From: Streptomyces sp. cg36
GTDB lineage: Bacteria > Actinomycetota > Actinomycetes > Streptomycetales > Streptomycetaceae
Assembly: GCF_041080675.1 (NCBI RefSeq)
Contig: NZ_CP163520.1
Coordinates: 7,779,501 to 7,843,500, forward strand
Length of the DNA: 64,000 nt
Reading direction: 5' to 3'
A program made the position numbers and the translations under genes. Below are positions 8,764 through 16,383 of this stretch, piece by piece. The notes below the pieces were generated by a model, which ran no database searches, was not told where the DNA came from, and worked only from the letters and a program-made list of their open reading frames with translations. The stretch's first letter is position 1. Every line of letters begins with the position of its first letter.

Positions 8764-9426
8764 ATGAGACCCGAGTCCACCGTCCTCGATTCCCCCCTGC
8801 CCCCCGCGCCTTCGCGCGCGGACGCGTACACGGAGACCGTGGAGGGCTTCGGCGCCCTTCGCTTCACCCCGGTCGATCCGGCCGCCGACTGCGCGGTGCT
8901 GCACTCCTGGGTCGTCCAGGAGCGGGCGCAGTTCTGGGGCATGAACGGCGCGAGCCGGGAACTGGTCCAGGAGATCTACGAGGACGTGGACCGCCGCGAC
9001 ACCCACCACGCGTTCCTGGTCCGCCTCGACGACGAGCCGGTGGCGCTCTTCCAGACGTACGAGCCGACCGAGGACCGCGTCAGCGAGTGCTACGAGGTGC
9101 GTGAGGGCGACATCGGCGTCCATCTGATGCTGGCCCCGGTCTCCGACCGCCCCCGCCCCGGCTTCAGCCGCACCCTGGTGGGCGCGCTGATCCGCTTCAC
9201 GTTCCGCGACCCGGCCGTCCGGCGCGCGGTGGCCGAGCCGGACGCCCGCAACGAGAAGGCCCTCGCCCTCCTGAACCGCCTCGGTTTCGTGCGCCAGGGC
9301 GAGATCACCCTGCCCGAGATCGACCTGCCGGAGGTGTACCTCCCGCAGAAGCGGGCGGTCCTGGCCTTCCTCGACCGCCCGGCCGTACTCCCGCCCGCGG
9401 TGGCCGTGGTGGTCCAGCAGGCGTAG
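8764..9426 (+). CDS. Siderophore-type N-acetyl/acyltransferase (AlcB/IucB/RhbD family GNAT)
   Basis: A 220-residue GNAT-fold protein. Characteristic stretches are VVQERAQFWGMNGASREL near the N-terminus, GDIGVHLMLAP, and the C-terminal EPDARNEKALALLNRLGFVRQGEITLP. They resemble the acyltransferases that acylate N-hydroxy-lysine or N-hydroxy-diamines in hydroxamate siderophore pathways. No monooxygenase, NIS synthetase or lysine decarboxylase lies nearby, so this is a stand-alone iron-regulated copy that may act with a siderophore cluster elsewhere. The perfect iron box 70 bp upstream supports the role. Downstream is a 24-bp C/G-rich gap to a convergent gene. Confidence 0.88.
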   Translation: MRPESTVLDSPLPPAPSRADAYTETVEGFGALRFTPVDPAADCAVLHSWVVQERAQFWGMNGASRELVQEIYEDVDRRDTHHAFLVRLDDEPVALFQTYEPTEDRVSECYEVREGDIGVHLMLAPVSDRPRPGFSRTLVGALIRFTFRDPAVRRAVAEPDARNEKALALLNRLGFVRQGEITLPEIDLPEVYLPQKRAVLAFLDRPAVLPPAVAVVVQQA

Positions 9427-9450
9427 CCGGACCCCCCCGGGGGGCGCGTC

Positions 9451-9783
9451 CTACGCCTCGCCCATGGCGGCCCGTTCGCCCTGTACGTACGGGTCCGACT
9501 CGACGTCGTAGGTGCCCGCGTGCCCGGCCAACTGCTCCACGATCCGTTCCCACTCCGCGAGTTCGGCGGCCCGGCGCCCGCCGTCCGGCTCCTGCGACGG
9601 CTCCCCGATGTCCTCCGGCGCCGGGCTGTCCGCGCGCGCCGCCAGCCGGTGGAACGCCTTGGCCGCCTCGTGATGGGTCATGCCCTGGGCCTGACGACGT
9701 ACGGCGGCCCGCCCCGCGTGCTCGGCCCTGGTGGGCCCCGCCACCGCCGACTCGGGATTGGGCAGCGGCTGTTCGTACGTCAT
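9451..9783 (-). CDS. Small hydrophilic hypothetical protein
   Basis: A 110-residue, charged, Ala/Glu-rich protein without membrane segments or cysteines (MTYEQPLPNPESAVAG at the start, GERAAMGEA at the end). G/C-rich third positions and a GAGAGCCGAGG sequence before the ATG support coding. It is convergent with the acetyltransferase. No family recognised. Confidence 0.5.
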   Translation of the reverse strand: MTYEQPLPNPESAVAGPTRAEHAGRAAVRRQAQGMTHHEAAKAFHRLAARADSPAPEDIGEPSQEPDGGRRAAELAEWERIVEQLAGHAGTYDVESDPYVQGERAAMGEA

Positions 9784-9913
9784 CCTCGGCTCTCCCTCTG
9801 CTACGGACGGCGGCGTTCGCGCCGCCTCGCTCCCGTGTCCCTACCCCGACTTCGCCGACATAGCTCCGGGACCCGCCCGGAAGGGCGGCGCGCGCGGTTG
9901 TGGCCGCCGGGCG

Positions 9914-10690
9914 TCAGGGCAGAGCGCGCAGGAGGACCAGGGAGCCGTCGTAGAGCGGGCGGTGGCGCAAGTGGCCGAAGGCTTCGTCCCAGGCGCCGGA
10001 GCACAGGGCGCGGCGCAGCGAGACGTCGAAGTCCCGGCGTGCGGCGTCGTCGATGAAGCTCCAGGCCGAGCAGGCTTGGCGGGCCGCGGGGTCGAGGAGC
10101 ATCTCCGGGCGGCCGTAGTACGCCTCGTTGAAACCGTCGGTGCAGTCCAGGGGGATCGGCACGGGCTCGACGGTGACGGTGCCGCCGAGAGCGGCGACGA
10201 GACGGTCGACGGGCGGGTGGCGGCGGGCTTCGATCTCCAGGACGTCCGGCGCGTACTCGTACAGCCAGAAGTCGCGCACGCGCGCGGGATCGCAGGTCAG
10301 GACGGCGACGGGGCCGCGGGTGACGCGGCGCATCTCGCGCAGCCCGGCGACGCTGTCGGACCAGTGGTGGATGTCGAAGAGGGTCATGGCGGCGTCGAAC
10401 TGGCCGTCGGCGAAGGGCAGGTCCTCGGCGACGGCGTCGATGGCGGTGGCGAGCTGGGCCGGGCGTCGCACCCGCAGGGCCGGTGAGGGCTCCACCGCGG
10501 TGATCGCGCGGTCCTCGCTCTCGTAGGAGCCGGTGCCCGCGCCGACGTTGAGGACGGTGCGCGCGTCACCGAGGGCCTGGGCGATGACCCGGGCGATGCG
10601 CTCGTCGGGGCGGTGACCGACGCGGTGGCCGGAGCCTGCGGCGCCGAGGCCGACGCCTGCGGTACTGCCGTGGTACGTGCGCATCACCAT
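9914..10690 (-). CDS. Class I SAM-dependent methyltransferase
   Basis: A 258-residue protein with the SAM-binding motif I VLNVGAGTGSYE near residues 45-57, an acidic motif II in ITAVEPSPALR, and motif IV-like FDAAMTLFDIHHW. This is the small-molecule methyltransferase fold related to UbiE/type 11 domains. No biosynthetic neighbours identify a substrate. The ATG at 10690 follows GGCGAGG; a second in-frame ATG lies two codons later. Confidence 0.85.
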   Translation of the reverse strand: MVMRTYHGSTAGVGLGAAGSGHRVGHRPDERIARVIAQALGDARTVLNVGAGTGSYESEDRAITAVEPSPALRVRRPAQLATAIDAVAEDLPFADGQFDAAMTLFDIHHWSDSVAGLREMRRVTRGPVAVLTCDPARVRDFWLYEYAPDVLEIEARRHPPVDRLVAALGGTVTVEPVPIPLDCTDGFNEAYYGRPEMLLDPAARQACSAWSFIDDAARRDFDVSLRRALCSGAWDEAFGHLRHRPLYDGSLVLLRALP

Positions 10691-11077
10691 GGGGACCTCG
10701 CCTTGTGGGCCTGGACCGGGACCTGGGCCGGGGCGGTGGCCTGCGCGCCCCGGACAACTTCTTCATCTTGCATCTGCGAGGCGATATCGCATAGAGGATT
10801 CACTCATGCTTGGTCCATCTGCCAAAAGGCCCGGCAGATGCGATGGTGCGTTTGGAGGTTCGCTCGGACGTGCTCCGGGTCCGTCGCCGTCCGGTCGGGG
10901 TGTTTCCGGCACATGCGGGCAGAGGACTCCCACGGCCGCGCCGTCGCGATCGGGAGCCCGGGGGATGGTGCGGTGTCGGGCGGGATGCGATCCTGGCGGA
11001 CGCACGGATCACGCCAAGAGCGCGTGCCGCCAGGACGTGAGGGCGTGGGGCGTGAGCGAGGGGAGTGAGGGCGAGCG
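10691..11077. other. 387-bp divergent intergenic region with a small hairpin
   Basis: Divergent promoter region between the methyltransferase and the ATPase-domain gene. Around 10770-10850 the base composition is clearly more A/T rich. A dyad, CATCTGCC at 10816-10823 and GGCAGATG at 10833-10840, and repeated GCATCTGC/GCGATA-type words around 10770-10795 look like operator material. Short open frames here show no coding signature. Confidence 0.4.
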
Positions 11078-11572
11078 GTGGGGGAACTCTTGCAGAGTGA
11101 GACCGGTTGGGGCGAGGGCGGTGGTGCCCTGATGCCCGACGACGAGGAGCTGTCCGTCGTGCTGGACGGGAGCGGCCCGTGCATCGCCGAAGCCCGCCAC
11201 CGGGCCGCCGAATTCCTCGCCGATGCCCGGCTCACCCGTCGGGACGCCGTCTCGGCCCGCCAGTCCGGTCTGGTGACGCTGGTGGTGAGCGAGCTGGTGA
11301 CCAACGCCTGCAAGTACGCGCCGGGCCCCCTCGCCATGGACCTGCGCATCCGGGGCGAGGTGCTGGAGGTCTCCGTGTGGGACGGCGACCCGGTCCTGCC
11401 CATGGCCCGCGCCGCCGGCCCCGGCCGGGTGGGCCAGCACGGCCTGGAGATCGTCATGGCCGTCTGCGAGGCGTTCGAGGCGCGCCGGGAGGACACCGGC
11501 AAGCGCATCACCGCCCGTATCGCCCTGACCGAGGAGCGGGCGGGCGCCCGCCGCCCCGACCCGGGGGCCTGA
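11078..11572 (+). CDS. RsbW-like ATP-binding protein (HATPase_c)
   Basis: A 164-residue protein with a single HATPase domain: N-box LVVSELVTNACKYAP, then VSVWDGDPVLP (G1-like D-G-D) and GRVGQHGLEIVMAVCEAFE (G2-like). There is no dimerisation/phosphoacceptor histidine, which matches the anti-sigma kinase-like ATPases abundant in Streptomyces. The start is GTG 11078; ATG 11132 would remove 18 residues and is also possible. It may act on a STAS partner elsewhere (one STAS gene lies at 42.6 kb). Confidence 0.82.
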   Translation: MGELLQSETGWGEGGGALMPDDEELSVVLDGSGPCIAEARHRAAEFLADARLTRRDAVSARQSGLVTLVVSELVTNACKYAPGPLAMDLRIRGEVLEVSVWDGDPVLPMARAAGPGRVGQHGLEIVMAVCEAFEARREDTGKRITARIALTEERAGARRPDPGA

Positions 11573-11746
11573 TCCCGCCCCCTGGCGGGGAGTGAGGCTA
11601 GGCCGCTCTTCTTGCTGCCGGGGCCGGAGTGGCGTGTGCCGGTCCACCGCGCACCGTCGGGGTGGGGTGGGCCAATCGGATGCCTTGAGCCGTGTGCACT
11701 CCGTGTGGGCCGTCGGTGCGGCGCCGACGTGGAGGAGCATGGCGGC

Positions 11747-11830
11747 ATGACGTCCCGCCCGTACAGCGCCGCCGGCCCCCCGAGCGGGAGCGGGGCGCCG
11801 CGCGCGCGAAAGCGGGGGCGGGCGCGGTGA
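11747..11830 (+). CDS. Possible 27-residue leader peptide
   Basis: A short ATG frame (MTSRPYSAAGPPSGSG...) preceded by GGAGGAG, whose TGA overlaps the GTG of the next small gene (GTGA at 11827-11830). Start-stop overlap and a good ribosome site suggest a coupled upstream frame, but the peptide itself is uninformative and Arg-rich at its end. Confidence 0.25.
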   Translation: MTSRPYSAAGPPSGSGAPRARKRGRAR

Positions 11831-12036
11831 CGCTGTGGCGCGAGGTCCTGACCGCCCTGAACGGTCCGCACACGGCGGGCCGTGAGCACGTCCTGGCCCG
11901 TGGGGCCGCCGCCCTCGCGCGCTCCAGGGCCCGGCCGGGCGGTCCGGCCGCGGAGGACGTCCGGCGGATCGCCCTGGAGGAGTTCGGCGTGCTCCTGGAC
12001 CCGCTCGTCGCGCAGGCGGCTCTGGAGTCGCGGTGA
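11827..12036 (+). CDS. Small hypothetical protein, 69 aa
   Basis: Begins with GTG overlapping the TGA of a short upstream frame. The sequence VTLWREVLTALNGPHTAGREHVLARGAAALARS continues to ALEEFGVLLDPLVAQAALESR, with helical periodicity and G/C third positions. No family recognised. The start further upstream at 11692 would add Arg-rich, noncoding-looking residues. Confidence 0.45.
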   Translation: MTLWREVLTALNGPHTAGREHVLARGAAALARSRARPGGPAAEDVRRIALEEFGVLLDPLVAQAALESR

Positions 12037-12146
12037 CGGCGAGCGGGGCGCGTCGGCCGTGAGCGCAGTGCGTCGACCATGAACAAGGTGGGCCGACTGT
12101 GGCCGGGCGCGTCCGGGTACGGGCCACCGAATGGTCCCGCCGCGCG

Positions 12147-12212
12147 ACGGAAGCGATGCCTCCGCACAACGCAAGGGCTGCCTCCGTACAACGGAAGCGA
12201 CGCCTCCGTACA
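12147..12212 (+). repeat. Three tandem 22-bp repeats, each with an ACGGA-N9-TCCGT dyad
   Basis: Units at 12147-12168, 12169-12190 and 12191-12212 abut exactly. The third is a perfect ACGGA-N9-TCCGT dyad; the first ends TCCGC and the second starts ACGCA. A 22-bp period places each dyad on the same DNA face. The array lies 159 bp before the secreted-protein ATG at 12371, inside the 334-bp gap 12037-12370. It is followed by a shorter repeat of GCTGTTAG (12213-12233). This is typical of a cooperative operator; the binding protein is unknown. Confidence 0.75.
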
Positions 12213-12370
12213 GCTGTTAGCGGGCTGTTAGGGGTGCTTGCCAGCCTTCTCCCCGTCGGGTTCCCGATGACTTCACCGGTGTGGTCGGACAGGACGGCCG
12301 CACCGTTCCACCGGCTCCGCGTCCCGGGCGACCGAGGGCGCGCGGAGCCTGCTTCAGAAGGGGGATTGCC

Positions 12371-12688
12371 ATGAAGCGACTGCGCATGGCAGGTACCGTT
12401 TCCACCGCGCTGGCCGTTGCGGCCGGGGCGATGCTGTTCGCCGCGCCGCAGGCGGGAGCGGCGAGCAGCTGCCACGCCTACAACCGCAGCGACGGCGCCG
12501 GCGTGGGCTGGTGCGACCACGAGAACGGCCGCTGGCGTGTCCACGGCTACTGTGCCAACGTCAGCGGCGTGCGCGGCCCGTACACCGGGACCGAGGGTGG
12601 CCGCTCCGGTGGCCAGGAGTGGGCGTCCATCCTGAACTGCGGCATGGGCGGCGGCGCCGTGAACATGTGGGTCGAGGCGTACGGCTGA
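12371..12688 (+). CDS. Small secreted Cys-containing protein
   Basis: A 105-residue precursor with a classical Sec signal peptide: MKRLRMAG, a hydrophobic core, then AAPQAGAASS with a likely A-x-A cleavage near residue 31-33. The mature part has about 73 residues and four cysteines (SSCHAY, GWCDHE, GYCANV, LNCGMG), suggesting two disulfides, and is Gly-rich. ATG is preceded by AGAAGGGGG. The tandem dyad array upstream suggests tight regulation. No family recognised. Confidence 0.75.
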   Translation: MKRLRMAGTVSTALAVAAGAMLFAAPQAGAASSCHAYNRSDGAGVGWCDHENGRWRVHGYCANVSGVRGPYTGTEGGRSGGQEWASILNCGMGGGAVNMWVEAYG

Positions 12689-12849
12689 GCCGGTACGGCC
12701 CGGTGAACCGGCCCGTTCCCCCGCGGCGGCGGTGGGAGCGGGCCGGTTCCGCGTTCGCGGACGGGCCGCGGACAGCTCACGACGTCGGCTGCTCGCGACA
12801 ACGGCCGCACGACGTCCGCTGCCGCGATGTCGGCCGCTCACGACACCGG

Positions 12850-13422
12850 TTACGAGGTGAGCCAGCCGCGCAGCAGCCTGCTCACGGCGGGCATCGCCAG
12901 GTACGTCATGAGCGTGTTGAAGACGCAGGCCGCGATCGCGCTGCTGAGCAGGAGCGGGAGCGGGGCCAGGCGCGGCATGAGGAAGAGGCTGCCGAGCACG
13001 GAGATCGGGTAGATCGCCAGGGTCGCGCTGACCGCCATCTTCCAGCGGGGCGGCGCGGGCCGCGTGGAGCCCGGCTTGGCGAACCACGTTTCCATGCCGG
13101 TCAGTTGGCGCCGCGCGATCTCCGTGTGGTGGTGCCCCTCGCAGTCGGCGAACCAGGCCGCCCGCTCCGGCGACTCCTGCCAGGTCCGGCACGCCTCCCT
13201 GTTCTGGAAGCGGTGCACCAGGAACCAGGGCGCGTCGCCGCCGGAGGAGCGGAAGAGGCCGTACCCGAGGTGGCCGGGAAAGGCCGCCGCGGTCTCCAGG
13301 ATGCCCTTGGCCCACAGCTCGAAGAGGGCCTCGTGGCCGGGCTCCACCCGGCGGGCTATCAGGAGGGTCACTTCTCCCGTGTCGGCGGGGACGGTGGCGT
13401 GCTCAAGACTGGCCGCGGTCAC
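12850..13422 (-). CDS. Antibiotic-biosynthesis-monooxygenase-fold protein with C-terminal membrane segments
   Basis: A 190-residue protein. Residues 15-115 have the ABM ferredoxin-like pattern: VTLLIARRVEPGHEALFELWAKGILETAAAFPG and WFLVHRFQNREACRTWQESPER. The last about 60 residues form two hydrophobic segments (SATLAIYPISVLGSLFLMP and LLLSSAIAACVFNTLMTYL). This is the family architecture often annotated as antibiotic biosynthesis monooxygenase. GTG 13422 is chosen because AAGGAG sits about 6 nt before it; an upstream in-frame start at 13458 has no such site. The substrate is unknown, and many ABM proteins have no proven monooxygenase activity. Confidence 0.8.
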   Translation of the reverse strand: MTAASLEHATVPADTGEVTLLIARRVEPGHEALFELWAKGILETAAAFPGHLGYGLFRSSGGDAPWFLVHRFQNREACRTWQESPERAAWFADCEGHHHTEIARRQLTGMETWFAKPGSTRPAPPRWKMAVSATLAIYPISVLGSLFLMPRLAPLPLLLSSAIAACVFNTLMTYLAMPAVSRLLRGWLTS

Positions 13423-13503
13423 ACGAACTCCTTGTGATCTCACCGCGCCCGCCCACACCTTACGTGTTCCCGGCCGCCACCGGGGTGCGGGGGAGCGGTG
13501 CCG

Positions 13504-13845
13504 TCAGCGCCCGAGCCGGGCGTCGAGCCACTCCCGGGCCTCGGGGGTCACCGGGTCGGTGATGTCGGCGAACTCGGTGTGCTTGGTGAGGAACTTGGCC
13601 ACGTACGGGCAGATCGGGACGATCCGCATCCCGGCCTCGCGGACGTCGCCGAGGGCCTGCTCGACGAGGATCGCGGCGAGGCCCTGTCCGGCGTACGCGT
13701 CGTCGATCTCGGTGTGGAAGAAGACCCGCTGGTTGTCGCGGTCGCGGTAGGCGGTCAGCCCGGCGGGGTTGCCGTCGACGAGGATCTCGTAGCGGTGGCG
13801 GGCGTCGACGTGACGGACGACGGGGCTGGTGGTCTGCTCGCTCAC
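13504..13845 (-). CDS. Small GNAT N-acetyltransferase (YjdJ-type)
   Basis: A 113-residue single-domain protein. The motif HTEIDDAYAGQGLAAILVEQALGDVREAGMRIVPICPYVAKFLTKH matches the short GCN5-related family in which acetyl-CoA binds the Q/G-x-G-x-A/G loop (here GQGLA) and a conserved C-P-Y follows. GTG 13845 follows AAGGAG. It lies 71 bp downstream of the pirin gene on the same strand, likely one transcript. The substrate is unknown. Confidence 0.85.
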   Translation of the reverse strand: MSEQTTSPVVRHVDARHRYEILVDGNPAGLTAYRDRDNQRVFFHTEIDDAYAGQGLAAILVEQALGDVREAGMRIVPICPYVAKFLTKHTEFADITDPVTPEAREWLDARLGR

Positions 13846-13916
13846 GGTGGCTCCTTGGCTTGCTCGGTACGGGGTGACTTGCTCGGGAACGGGGGTGGCC
13901 TGCTCGGGAACGGGGT

Positions 13917-14840
13917 TCAGCGGCGGGAGGGGTTCTTGCGCGGGGTGATGACGGCGTTGGGCAGGGCGGGGGCGGGCAGGCGGTCGCCGGGGTAGCCCTC
14001 GACGCTGCCGAACCGGTCGGAGTGCTCCTCCCACGCGGTGCGCGCCTCGACGATGTCCTCGTGGCTGCGGCCGATGAAGTTCCACCACATCACGATCTCC
14101 TCCTCGAACGGCGGGCCGCCCAGCAGGACGGCCCGGGCCGGCTGGCCGGAGTCGTTGACCAGGGACAATCGGCCGCGCCCGGTGCCGGCGTATCCGAGTT
14201 CGGCGGGGCGCAGGGCGGTTCCGTCGAGGCGTACGTCGCCCTGGTCGACCAGCAGCCCGTGTTCGAAGTCCGGGTCGACGTCGAGGTCGAGGGCGGCTCC
14301 GGGGTCGAGGACGATCTCGGCGCCGAGCAGCGGGGTGTGGGTGTGGACCGGGGAGGTCTCGCCCGCCAGGGTGCCCAGGAACACCCTGATCCGGGCCCCC
14401 TCGACCCGCAACTGCTCGGGGGCGTGGTGCTGGAAGTCGCTCGGGGCGTGGCGGTGTTCGGCGGGCAGGGCCACCCACAGCTGGACGCCGTGCAGCACGG
14501 TGGTGGCGGGGGTGGAGACCTCGGTGTGGGCGATGCCGTGTCCGCCGGTCATGAGGTTGAGTTCGCCGGGGCGCACGAAGGCGTGGGTGCCCAGGCTGTC
14601 GCGGTGCTCGATCTCGCCGCTGAAGAGCCAGCTGGCGGTCTGGAGGCCGGTGTGCGGATGCGGGGCGACGTCCATGCCGCCGGAGTCGGCGACCGGGTCG
14701 GGGCCGTAGTGGTCGGCGAAGCACCAGGCGCCGATGAGCGTGCGGGCCCGCTGGGGCAGGGTGCGGCGTACGGTCATGGCGCGCGGTCCGCCCAGCGGGA
14801 CGTCCCTGGCGGTGAGGATCTCGACCCCCGTGTCAGCCAT
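13917..14840 (-). CDS. Pirin family protein
   Basis: A 307-residue double-cupin protein. Pirin signatures are FADHYGPDPV, VAPHPHTGLQTASWLFSGEIEHRDSLG and LNLMTGGHGIAHTEVS, which include the His/His/His/Glu metal site (PHPHTG, GHGIAHTE). Some pirins have quercetin 2,3-dioxygenase activity; others act as redox sensors. ATG 14840 follows GAGAGG; an upstream GTG is possible. It is divergent from the AhpD-like gene across 87 bp containing an A/T-rich promoter region, suggesting joint redox regulation. Confidence 0.92.
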   Translation of the reverse strand: MADTGVEILTARDVPLGGPRAMTVRRTLPQRARTLIGAWCFADHYGPDPVADSGGMDVAPHPHTGLQTASWLFSGEIEHRDSLGTHAFVRPGELNLMTGGHGIAHTEVSTPATTVLHGVQLWVALPAEHRHAPSDFQHHAPEQLRVEGARIRVFLGTLAGETSPVHTHTPLLGAEIVLDPGAALDLDVDPDFEHGLLVDQGDVRLDGTALRPAELGYAGTGRGRLSLVNDSGQPARAVLLGGPPFEEEIVMWWNFIGRSHEDIVEARTAWEEHSDRFGSVEGYPGDRLPAPALPNAVITPRKNPSRR

Positions 14841-14927
14841 GTTCCGACCTCTCTTCACCTAGGTGGTTTCGTTTTCAATAACTGTGGATGATCATAGTCC
14901 TGATCACAACAGGCGAAGGAGTACAGG

Positions 14928-15428
14928 GTGAGCGACACGACACGCACGGCGGACGCCTCCCCGGCCACCGGCCGGATCTACCTGGACAAGCGGAGCCCCG
15001 CCGCGTACCAGGCACTGGTGAGGACCGCCGACGCCGTGCGCACGACGGCCGCCGAAGCCGGCCTCGACCGGCTGCTGGTCGAACTGGTCAACCTGCGCGT
15101 CTCCCAGCTCAACGGCTGCGCCTACTGCCTCGACGTGCACACCCGTGCCGCGCTCAAGGCCGGTGAGAGCACCCGGCGGCTCGGTGTGCTGGCGGCCTGG
15201 CGCGACACCGAACTCTTCACCGCCCGCGAGCGCGCGGCCCTCGCGCTGGCCGAGGCCACCACCCACCCCGCGCACGCACTCGCCCAGGAACGGGCCTACG
15301 AGGAGGCGCGCGCGGTGCTGGACGAGGACGAGATCTCGGCGGTGATCTGGGTGGCGATCGCCATCAATGCCTTCAACCGCGTCTCGATCCTGAGCAAGCA
15401 CCCCGTACGGGAGAGCGCCGCCCGCTGA
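14928..15428 (+). CDS. Carboxymuconolactone-decarboxylase/AhpD-like peroxidase
   Basis: A 166-residue AhpD-like protein. The active-site motif NGCAYCLDVHTRAALKAGES has the redox pair C-x-x-C and following His. The N-terminus is PATGRIYLDKRSPAAYQALVR, common in the alkylhydroperoxidase-domain family. A peroxide-reducing role in the cytoplasm is likely. GTG 14928 follows AAGGAG. Divergent from the pirin gene. Confidence 0.9.
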   Translation: MSDTTRTADASPATGRIYLDKRSPAAYQALVRTADAVRTTAAEAGLDRLLVELVNLRVSQLNGCAYCLDVHTRAALKAGESTRRLGVLAAWRDTELFTARERAALALAEATTHPAHALAQERAYEEARAVLDEDEISAVIWVAIAINAFNRVSILSKHPVRESAAR

Positions 15429-15573
15429 CGACGGGGAACGGGAAGCGGGCCGGACGGGCCCAACTTCGGCGCAGGACCGTCCGGTTGACGTGCGCCTACC
15501 CCGTGGCGCCGCACACCTCGCGAACCGGACGCTCGCGGGGTGCGCGGGGAACGGGCGCGGAGGTTGAGAGACT

Positions 15574-16383
15574 GTGCGCATGGACATCGCGCGCAGGAAC
15601 AACGTGACCGTCATGGGGAACCCCCGGGGACCGGCGGTGGTACTGGCGCACGGCTTCGGATGCGACCAGAACATGTGGCGTCTGACGGTTCCCGCCCTGG
15701 CCGAGGAGTACCGGGTGGTGCTGTTCGACTACGTGGGCTCGGGCCGCTCGCAGGCGTCCGCGTTCTCGGCGGCGCGCTACTCCTCCCTGGAGGGTTACGC
15801 ACAGGACGCGGTCGAGGTGTGCGAGGCGCTCGACCTGCGCGACGCCGTGTTCGTCGGGCATTCGGTGAGCGCGATGGTCGGCGTACTGGCGGCGGAGAGG
15901 GCACCGGAGCGGATCGGGGCGCTGGCGATGATCGCCCCTTCGCCGCGCTACATCGACGACGAGGGGTACCGGGGCGGGTTCAGCGCCGAGGACATCGAGG
16001 AACTGCTGGCGTCACTGGAGTCGAACTACCTGGGCTGGTCGGCGACGATGGCCCCGGTGATCATGGGCAACGCGGACCGGCCCGAGCTGGGCCGGGAGCT
16101 GGAGAACAGCTTCTGCGCCACCGATCCCGACATGGCGCGCGTCTTCGCCCGCACCACGTTCCTCTCCGACTCCAGGGACGACCTGAAACGTACGCGGGTG
16201 CCCACCCTGGTGCTGGAGTGCGCCCACGACGTCATCGCGCCCCGCGAGGTCGGAGCCTTCGTCCACGCGGCGATCCCCGGTTCGCGGCTGGTCACCCTGG
16301 ACGCCACCGGACACTGCCCGCACCTGTCCGCGCCCGGGGCGACCAACCAGGCGCTCACGGCCTTCCTGGCGGCGCGGCGATGA
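15574..16383 (+). CDS. rsbQ: RsbQ-like alpha/beta hydrolase
   Basis: A 269-residue protein, the length of B. subtilis RsbQ. The nucleophile elbow is GHSVS with Ser97, and Asp219 (ECAHDV) and His247 (ATGHCPH) complete the triad at essentially the B. subtilis positions. The N-terminus DIARRNNVTVMGNPRGPAVVLAHGFGCDQNMW is typical. RsbQ is the partner of the PAS-phosphatase RsbP in the energy-stress branch of the sigma-B pathway and is thought to make or deliver the ligand for its PAS domain. The stop overlaps the ATG of the RsbP-like gene (ATGA), as expected for the pair. Confidence 0.9.
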   Translation: MRMDIARRNNVTVMGNPRGPAVVLAHGFGCDQNMWRLTVPALAEEYRVVLFDYVGSGRSQASAFSAARYSSLEGYAQDAVEVCEALDLRDAVFVGHSVSAMVGVLAAERAPERIGALAMIAPSPRYIDDEGYRGGFSAEDIEELLASLESNYLGWSATMAPVIMGNADRPELGRELENSFCATDPDMARVFARTTFLSDSRDDLKRTRVPTLVLECAHDVIAPREVGAFVHAAIPGSRLVTLDATGHCPHLSAPGATNQALTAFLAARR

